The translations under genes and the position numbers were made by a program. Positions 57,060-64,000 of a stretch of 64,000 nucleotides of DNA are shown piece after piece. Below the pieces are notes generated by a model, which was not told where the DNA came from, made no database searches, and worked only from the letters and a program-made list of their open reading frames with translations. The stretch comes from Nicotiana tabacum (taxonomy: Eukaryota; Streptophyta; Magnoliopsida; Solanales; Solanaceae). The DNA is taken from NCBI RefSeq assembly GCF_000715075.1, contig NC_134102.1, positions 97,295,766 to 97,359,765 on the forward strand, in the 5' to 3' direction. Numbering within the stretch: position 1 is the first letter of the stretch; each line of letters starts with the position of its first letter.

Positions 57060-57950
57060 ATTGTTTGGCCTTGAGTGGTCGAAGAAGAAAGAGGCATGGG
57101 AGGACAATTTTGTGAGTCTAGCTGCCTTCACCAGCTTCCATGCGTGGTGGCCAGTGAGATCGCTCACTCTTGAGTGACAGTTCCAGCTTAAAGGTCTTGA
57201 CAAGTACAATCCAGAAGTGTTGAGACAGTTCTGGGAAAGGAAGGGGTGAATGTGGTTCACCCAGTCAGTTGCAGACGCCAAGGAGTCTTTGGTCCGGGAG
57301 TTCTATGCCAATGTGGCACACACAAAGAAAGGGACCAAAGTTACAAAAGTGAGAAATCTGAAGGTGCGATTCGACCAACACATACTGAACTCCTACTTTG
57401 GGTTTGAGGACGTTGAGCCGGCACAGTATTTGGAGAAGTTGGCGATGGGTGGTGCAACTCGCCCATGGATAGCTGAGCTTCTTGCAGCCCTGGGGCCACC
57501 ACCACCATGGATCACTGCAGGGGTTCCTATTCAGCGGAGCACCCTAAATTTCGAGGCGAAGGGATGGCAGACCTTAGTATGCAGCAGACTAGACCCGTGC
57601 CAGAACGAGACAAACTTACCTATTCCACGGGCAATTCTAGTCGCATCTATTATGGCCGGGTACCCGATCAATGTGGGTGCCATGATGTCGGCCAACATGT
57701 CAGTGGTTGCTAGGCAGGCTAATACTTCATACCCGTATCCCAACACCATCACTGAGTACTTTACGGATGCACGGGTAGAGCCCAGAGATTATGACATGAA
57801 GGTTCGGGCGAAGAAGCCCTTCTCTTGGTATTCTCTGGTGGATGCACACAACCCAAAGAGAAAGGGTCAGCCGACTACTACCGTAGGCCAGTCTGATGAG
57901 CCATCAATGGTGGGTACAGAGACAACTGATATGCCATCCACATCAGTATA
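57060..57950 (+). pseudogene. Extra ORF, putative plant transposon protein type (third ORF)
   Basis: A frame from about 57060 (FEWSKKKEAWEDNFVS) has stops at 57174 and 57247. It is then open for about 240 codons, through KVRNLKVRFDQHILNSYF, DLPIPRA-like LPIPRAILVASIMAGYPINV and MSVVARQ. This matches the domain family often labelled putative plant transposon protein (PF20167, by memory). It is in the same sense as the integrase, at the position of Athila envelope-like ORFs. From about 57960 the frame runs into unrelated AT-rich DNA, so the native 3' end is lost. Confidence 0.6.
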
Positions 57951-57960
57951 CCCTTCTACC

Positions 57961-58562
57961 AGATATTTTAAAATTATAAAAGGTATGCTTTACAAACTTA
58001 AACTTCAAATGAGGAACAATATTTTTTCTCCTAAATTAGATGAGAGGCAAAAAGAAAAAAAGAAAAGAATATAGACAAGAGCAGGATGCCACATTTTTTT
58101 TTTGTCAACTACGTAGCTGACTGGTAAAACTGAAGGCGATATGTGTTTATATTAAATACTTAACATGATTAAATATTTTAATGAGATAATATTTTATATT
58201 AATTAATTATGATTAACTTGATATAAATATCAGCAAATTTTTACCGGATAATATTGCTGTGGAGACAAAGGCAACAATATCTCAACAACTCCCCTAATAA
58301 AACTTTGTGGGTCCCGCACCATCACTTTCTCAATTCTCAATGCACTTTTCTTTGCCAATACCTCCTACCTACCTAACTCAGTGCCATCCCTCTAAAATCT
58401 AAATTTATTTTTTACAATTAAGTGGGACCCACAAATTGGATAATATTCTCAACTATACGATTTTCAAACATAAATTTCTATCATTATCTTGTGTTCTAAT
58501 ATTTTATTCTTTTTAATGGATATCTTCATCTAGGTCTAAATGACATTCTTATGGTTTGTTTG
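57961..58562. other. AT-rich intergenic DNA
   Basis: No gene or recognised repeat. Confidence 0.4.
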
Positions 58563-58571
58563 GTACTAACT

Positions 58572-58808
58572 CCGTTCCAGTTTATGTGAACTTATTTCCT
58601 TTTTGGTTTATTTAAAAAAAATGATCCCTTTCTATTTAAAAATAATTTTGGTTAAACTTATAATTCTATCCTTAATGAGAAGCTTTTATAACCACACAAA
58701 TACTCTGCCCCCTTTTGACTTGTTTAGGATCACAAATTCTAAAAATCTTTATTTTTTTTAAAACATAGTGCCCAGTCAAATGAGTTCACATAAATTGGAA
58801 CGGAGGAA
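58572..58808. mobile_element. MITE (237 bp) flanked by a 9-bp direct repeat
   Basis: The inverted ends are CCGTTCCAGTTTATGTGAAC and, at the right, GTTCACATAAATTGGAACGG plus AGGAA. The 9-base direct repeat GTACTAACT flanks it at 58563-58571 and 58809-58817. That size suggests a Mutator-like MITE, though the ends also resemble the CTCCGTTCC Stowaway-like family. Confidence 0.75.
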
Positions 58809-58817
58809 GTACTAACT

Positions 58818-59730
58818 AAGAAAAATACCTTCTTATTCTTTTAGTTGTCTCGAATTATGAAAAATGTTCTATTAAAAAATCTATTTTTCACTATCAGCTT
58901 AAAGCGTTCTACTATTACTTTGAGGAACAAATTGCTTTTCATTAATGCATTTTATATGATTTTTCCATCTATTTTTATACGTAATCAAACATGGGAAAAT
59001 AAATCTGAAAAAGATTTTTTATAAGAAAACATTTCTTACAAAAAAGAAGAAGAAGAGATTTTTCATGTGAAACATTTTCTTTCATGCTAGACGGATAAAT
59101 AATTGAAGAAAAATATTTGATATTTGCCGGTCGTTTATTTAATTTATGTCTAAATAACATTATAGTCAGAATTACATAGGAATAAATTTTTATATTTTTA
59201 GTTGAAATATGTTTCATACTATTATAAATAGGAGTATTGATAGCTTATTTATGTGTGGAGGAAATAATGAATTGTAGAGATCAATCAGAAATTTATAATA
59301 ATATATTCAAATAAAATATTTTTCTTCAATAATGACTTTACATTTTCTTTAGACTGATTTTGTGTATGTTGATATTGCATTAAAAATGTACTTACCCTCG
59401 GACAAGTGCAACGTCAAGAAGTATCTTTCACTGTAATTGTGTGCTAGATAGAGTTGGAAATTTCATAACACGACATGAAAATGTTTCATTTTCACTGTAC
59501 TTATGCAGACTTGATCACGTACATATGTATAATTGGAGCAACTTTTTCTTTAATTAAGAAAATGGGGCTCTACTGTTTTAATGTTTAGTCCAGACAAGTT
59601 AGGGTGGCAAATACTTTTGATTTTTTGATTGGCGGGATACAAGATTTAAATTTTGTGAGTTCAATTTTAAAAGTTTTAGCATTAAACCGTTATATTTTAA
59701 AGTAATAAGTTCATATCTACTATTTTTGCA
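58818..59730. other. AT-rich intergenic DNA
   Basis: No gene or recognised repeat; the frame at 58975-59217 (minus) is AT-rich chance sequence. Confidence 0.4.
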
Positions 59731-59815
59731 GTAAACAACAATAACAACAACAACATACCTAATATATTTCAACAGGTGGGGTCTAGGGAGTATTGTGTAT
59801 ACGCAGACATTACAT
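59731..59815 (-). mobile_element. RTE-LINE/Au-type 3' tail, reverse orientation
   Basis: On the minus strand it reads GTCTGCGTATACACAATACTC, CCTAGACCCCACCTGTTG, then TATGTTGTTGTTGTTATTG. This follows the order of the LINE tail at 8650-8773. Confidence 0.65.
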
Positions 59816-59954
59816 AAATTTTTACTCTGCGTTAAAAGATATGGGTCCAGTTGAACTAGTCACCATCATACTACATTCGCCCCTAATTCAGTACTACTCA
59901 ATGCACATATAACTGGTCTATCACTAAAAAAGCGCTTTCACATTTCAAGTTAGT

Positions 59955-60840
59955 TGATAGGTTATGTGTCCTGTTATGTTTTGATGATCTAACAAACTTA
60001 ATGATAAGAACCAGATAGGGAACCTGTTCCACATCCTCAATGTGCTCAAGATCAACAAGTCTTAGACTGGGACATATTCCAACACTCAGAGTCAAAGAAA
60101 CAACAGAGGGAACATATGGACATCAGTTCCCTTACTGACTGTACTAGTCAACTCCCCACAACTGTAAAGTCGCTGCAACTATTCCTCTGCACACACGCAA
60201 CAGTGCAAACAGTGCAACAGTCACTTTATGGGTAATGCCCTTGTACCAAATATACTTGCATCATTCGAGTGATGTCACTTGTAATATTAACATGAAGCAA
60301 AGGGAAAATAACACACTTGCACATTTCAGAATTCATCAAGCTTTCTCTCAAGTGTGTTGCCAACTTGCAAGTGACAATCCGGGCTTCAAGAATAGAGAAA
60401 CATCATAACGAAGGACCAGTTTCTTGCATTGAGTTATTACATGCCCCTAGAAATGTTGTACCTTTGTTGAAGTGATTTACTTGTAATTCCTACTTAGCTT
60501 AGCTAGAAGCATTGTGTAGGAAATCTTTTGTAAAATCATAAACCTCGTATTTGTGTCTTGACTAGAGCTAGTCGAGTTGTGAGATTTGTAATAGAGTTAT
60601 TACAAGTGAGTAAGGGATTAAGGTTTTAATTCCTAGGTTACAATAGGTTGTAATCAGAACTTGCTCGGATAGTGAAGTTGAAATCCTACGAGTGTAGGTT
60701 GTAGTTTTTAATCCCGTGAGCTGGGAGTTTTCCACGTAAAACTCTGCTGTGTCATTTACTTATCTCTTTGTGTGTGTTCTGTGGGAACTGATAGAGGACC
60801 CGGTTCTCTATACAGTTTGGTGGACCCCAAGTTTCTATCA
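59955..60840 (+). repeat. 5' LTR of the Copia element (886 bp)
   Basis: The ends TGATAG and CTATCA are inverted repeats with TG...CA termini, and the right end abuts the PBS. The partner LTR is outside the window, so the left boundary rests on the inverted hexamer alone. Confidence 0.7.
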
Positions 60841-60842
60841 AT

Positions 60843-60854
60843 TGGTATCAGAGC
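60843..60854 (+). promoter_or_regulatory. Primer binding site, initiator tRNA-Met type
   Basis: TGGTATCAGAGC follows the LTR after the dinucleotide AT, the standard PBS of plant Copia elements. Confidence 0.9.
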
Positions 60855-60893
60855 AGGTTCTTTCTATCAGGCTAACACCTAGAAAGGATCCTC

Positions 60894-62845
60894 ATGGCTG
60901 CTTCACCAAACTTTGAAGAAGGTCAATCAACCTACAGACCACCAAGATTCAATGGCCAATACTACAGATGGTGGAAGACAAGGATGCATAATTTTTTCAT
61001 GGCTGAAGATTCAGAGCTCTGGGATATTATCTACGATGGTCCTTTCATTCCTATGAAGACCATTGGTGAACCAGCAGTGATAGTTCTCAAGACAAGGAAG
61101 GAGTAAAATGATGCTGATCGCAAGGCTATAGAAAAGAACTTTCGAGAAAAAAAGATCGTCGTATGTGGTACTGGAGCAGACGAATACAATAGGATTTCTG
61201 CCTGTGAATCTGCCAAGGAGATCTGGGAAGCTCTCCAAACAGCACACGAAGGGACAACTCAAGTCAAGCAGTCAAAGATTGATATGCTAACCACTGAGTA
61301 TGAACTCTTCAGGATGAAGGATGATGAGTCCATTCAGAACATGCACACTCACTTCACTTCCATCATCAATGATCTCCATTCTCTGGGAGAAATCATTCAA
61401 AGGAACATATTTGTCAGAAAAATACTTTCTGTATTACCTGGTTCCAGGGAAAGCAAAGTAAATGCTATCACGGAGGCAAAGGATCTACAAAAGTTGACTA
61501 TTAATGAACTCATTGGTAATCTAAAAACTTATGAAATGAAGAAGGAAGGACCATGAGAGAAGAGAGACAAAAAGGGAGAAGAACCTGGTCCTCAAGACAG
61601 ACAGCAATGACTCAAGTGGTGAGGATGCTGATATGACTTACCTGACAAAGCGATTTCAGAAAATGGTTAGCAAGAATTGAGGTATTCCAAAAAGGGGAAG
61701 CTCCAGCAAGCCAAGAGGGTATGACTTATGTTATAAATGTGGAAATCTAGGACACTTTATCAAGAGTTGTCCTCTCCTCAAGCAAGATTAGTACAAGCAC
61801 AACACAGATAAAGCAGCCCAGAGGAACCCGGTTCCTGACAAAAGATTCAAGAAAAAAGAAGCCGCTGACAATGTTGTGAAAAAAGCTCTTCTTGCATGGA
61901 GAAATTCTTCCAGCGAATCTGGAGAAGATGATGCACAAGGTGATACCTCCACGATGGCAGTTGAAAGTGAAGCAGCTGATTATGATTTTATCTTTGCCCC
62001 GATGGCAAAAGATGACGATGATGAAGATAATGATTTAATTGATGCTTATCACAATCTTATAAATGATAAAAATGCTTTAACTATAGAGCTATGATAGGTA
62101 GAAAATGAGAGAGATTATTTGGCAATCGTAGTGGCTGACCTAAAAGAAACCATCGAGGATTTAATGAAAGAAAAGAGTGTTCTGATTAAAAAGGTTGAAG
62201 ACGTAGAAAATAAGAAAAATGACTTATTGGTAGTCATCATGGACCTAAAAGAAACAATAGAGGAATTAAAAAGGGGAAACAGTTCTGGGACTGTCCAAAA
62301 GGGAAAGAAAGTTGTAAGTATGGCACACATTAAGCTTGAAAATGAACTCAAATCTGTGAAATCTAGTGTGTGTGCTGAACTTGAAAGAAATAGACAGCTT
62401 CAAGAAGATCTAGGTAGAGTTAAAAATGACATAAAAAAATCTCTAAAGTGGACCTGGTCCTCTGATACAATTGCTGCCATGTATACAAGCAATGGTGGGA
62501 ACAGGCAGGGAGTCGGGTTCCAAAAGAAAAAGACTCCCTACAATCCACATGGCAAGTATGTTACTGTCTCTGATAACTGGCTTTGCACTCACTGTGGCAA
62601 CACTGGTCACTTTAAAGAAAACTGTAAGGCTAGAATTCAGTCTCAACAGAAAAATAAGGTTTTTACTAAAAAGGTAATTGTTGCTAAGGAACCTGGTCCC
62701 TCCGTTAAAAAATGTGTATTGCCTGCCTGGACAAAAAGAAGTTTAATTCGCCTTTTCATCACTACAAGGGACCCAAACTTATTTGGGTTCCTAAGTCTAA
62801 TCCTTGATTCTCTTGTGCAGGGAGCAGTGAAAGGAAGCAGCCATT
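60894..62845 (+). pseudogene. gag of the Copia element
   Basis: The ATG at 60894 opens a gag of UBN2 type (WWKTRMHNFFMAEDSELWDII, AKEIWEALQTAHEGTTQV, LPGSRESKVNAI). Two CCHC knuckles follow: CYKCGNLGHFIKSC at about 61729 and CTHCGNTGHFKENC at about 62585. An acidic and coiled-coil spacer (DDDDEDNDLIDA, KETIEDLMKEKS) lies between them, a layout typical of SIRE-like gags. Stops at 61104 (TAA), 61554 (TGA), about 61678, 61788 and 62092, and a frameshift near 61565, break it. Confidence 0.8.
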
Positions 62846-62847
62846 AA

Positions 62848-64000
62848 TGGTACATGGATAGTGATTGTTCTAAGCACTTGACTGGAAACATCGATGATTT
62901 CCTTTCACTAAAAGCCTTGCAAGGAGGGAGTGTGTCCTTTGTCAATGACAAAAGAGGATACATTTTGGGAGTAGGAAGAATTGGGAAGTCACTCACTCAC
63001 TCAATTGAAAATGTGTACTATGTGAACGACTTGAAATATAGCCTACTGAGTGTTTCCCAAATCTACGACAAAGGAAACAAAGTGGAATTTGTGTCAAAAG
63101 TCTGCACAGTCACAAATTGTGACTGGTGAAGTAGTCCTGATGGCAAAAAGATACAAAAACATTTATGTTGCTGATTTTGAGTCCTTGAAAATTGGGGATC
63201 TCATATGTCTGAGTGCTGTTGATGGTGATGCTGAACTGTGGCACAGAAGATTGGGTCATGCAAGTTTTACTTTGCTGAACAAATTGGTCAAGAAGGACCT
63301 GGTTCATGGCCTGCCTAAGTCAAGCTTCAAAGATCACAAGGTGTGTGATGCATGTGTAAAAGGAAAGTAAGTCAGGTCCTCCTTCAAGCCCAAAAAGGAA
63401 GTCAGCACCTCAAGGCCACTTGATCCTCTCCATATGGTTATGTGTGGACCTATGAGGGTGCCAAGTAGAGGAGGAAAGAAGTACATTTTTGTTATAGTGG
63501 ACGACTATTCTAGATTCACTTGGACCTTGTTCCTCAGAACCAAGGATGAAACTTTTCCAGTGCTTGTTGCTTTTGTGAAGAAGATTCAGGTGAAGATGAG
63601 CCATAATGTTATGTGTCTCAGTTCTGATCACGACACAGAGTTTGACAATGCAAAATTCGATGAATTCTGTGCTGAAAATGGCATAAGTCATAATTTTCAG
63701 CTCCAAGAACACCTCAACAAAATGGTGTTGTGGAGAGGAAAAATAGGACTCTTGAAGACATGGCAAGGACAATGTTGATTGACCGTGGCATTGCAAAAAG
63801 CTTCTGGGCAGAAGCAATTAACACTGCATGCTACTTGGTGAATAGGTGCATGATCAGATCCCTCATGAACAAAACCCCGTATGAACTGTTGAACGGGAGG
63901 AAACCCAAGCTAACACATTTAAGGACATTTGGATGCAAATGCTTTATCCTCAACAATGGCAAAGAATCACTTGGAAAATTTGATGCCAAAAGTGATAAAG
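62848..64000 (+). pseudogene. Protease and integrase of the Copia element (partial)
   Basis: The protease active site reads YMDSDCSKHLTG, where the usual motif is DSGCS, so the catalytic Gly is lost. Integrase begins with LWHRRLGHASF and CDACVKGK (HHCC finger), followed by a TAA at 63368. The core shows [15 protein letters not shown] and SSDHDTEFDN, but the first catalytic Asp position reads HMVMCGP instead of the usual HMDLCGP. A frame change near 63720 precedes EDMARTMLIDRGI and FWAEAINTACYLVNRC. The feature ends at the window edge. Confidence 0.8.

Larger units (their letters stand above)
54150..57960 (+). mobile_element. Athila-like Gypsy fragment: integrase, palindromic GC island, extra ORF
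   Basis: The integrase (54157-55322), a GC-palindrome region (55500-56580) and a downstream ORF in the same sense (about 57060-57950) lie in the order pol, spacer, third ORF seen in Athila-type elements. No LTR, RT or gag is present; both ends look truncated. Confidence 0.65.
59955..64000 (+). mobile_element. Ty1/Copia element (SIRE- or Tnt1-like), 5' part, runs off the right edge
   Basis: The 5' LTR (59955-60840) is followed by two bases and the PBS, then gag with two CCHC knuckles, protease and the start of integrase. The Copia order protease-integrase is visible; RT lies beyond the window. The gag start (MAASPNFEEGQSTYRPPRFNG) resembles Solanaceae SIRE-type elements, by memory. Stops and altered active sites show decay. 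Confidence 0.85.

Noticed and set aside
57250..58074. Last ~40 codons of the 274-codon frame
   Set aside because: After about 57960 the frame continues into AT-rich, lysine-rich flanking DNA; not part of the domain.

Overview
The window is plant nuclear DNA, most likely from a Solanaceae species and probably Nicotiana. It carries two intron-rich nuclear genes, a TS-type SINE, a SolS-type tRNA-derived SINE, RTE-type LINE tails ending in TTG repeats, and nested Tat/Athila-type Gypsy and Tnt1/SIRE-like Copia retrotransposons. The genus is inferred from the repeat families; no search was run. There are no bacterial genes, operons, CRISPR arrays or rRNA/tRNA genes.

Layout. (1) 1-11512, minus strand: the first ten coding exons (about 655 codons) of a large secreted or membrane-anchored glycine-rich protein of the Arabidopsis At5g11700/At4g32920/At5g47020 family. 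The gene runs off the left edge. Its 5.5-kb first intron holds a nested LINE/SINE insertion. (2) 11513-13808: promoter and AT-rich spacer. (3) 13809-23816: a complete but decayed minus-strand Tat-type Gypsy element with two 600-bp LTRs, PBS, PPT, gag-pol, a tandem-repeat tract, and a three-exon gene on the opposite (plus) strand. (4) 23817-31678: gene-free, with several MITEs, a PIF/Harbinger-like element carrying a 53-bp minisatellite, a LINE tail and a SolS-type SINE. (5) 31679-37467, minus strand: a complete seven-exon plastid sigma factor gene, best matched to SIG3/sigC, with a TS SINE in one intron.

(6) 38064-52200: a nested block. A hairpin-rich repeat is interrupted by a 1.7-kb hAT element with a perfect 8-bp target duplication. 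Next comes the 3' LTR of a second, older Tat element, then a 3.7-kb LTR of a different Gypsy family, then the second Tat element's own antisense gene and its broken pol; gag and the 5' LTR are not found. (7) 53349-53752: an inverted copy of the hairpin repeat. (8) About 54150-57960, plus strand: an Athila-like integrase fragment, a palindrome-rich GC island and an extra ORF of the putative plant transposon protein type. (9) 58572-58808: a MITE with a 9-bp direct repeat. (10) 59955 to the right edge: a Copia element with LTR, PBS, gag and the start of pol.

The two host genes look intact as far as they are visible; I joined their exons by GT-AG sites and frame. All large retroelements carry stop codons, frameshifts or lost catalytic residues. 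The most unusual feature is the spliced antisense gene with its own TATA-like box inside a Tat element, with a diverged homologue at the same place in the second element. Antisense ORFs in Tat-lineage elements have been described before (for example Grande), but their function is unknown.
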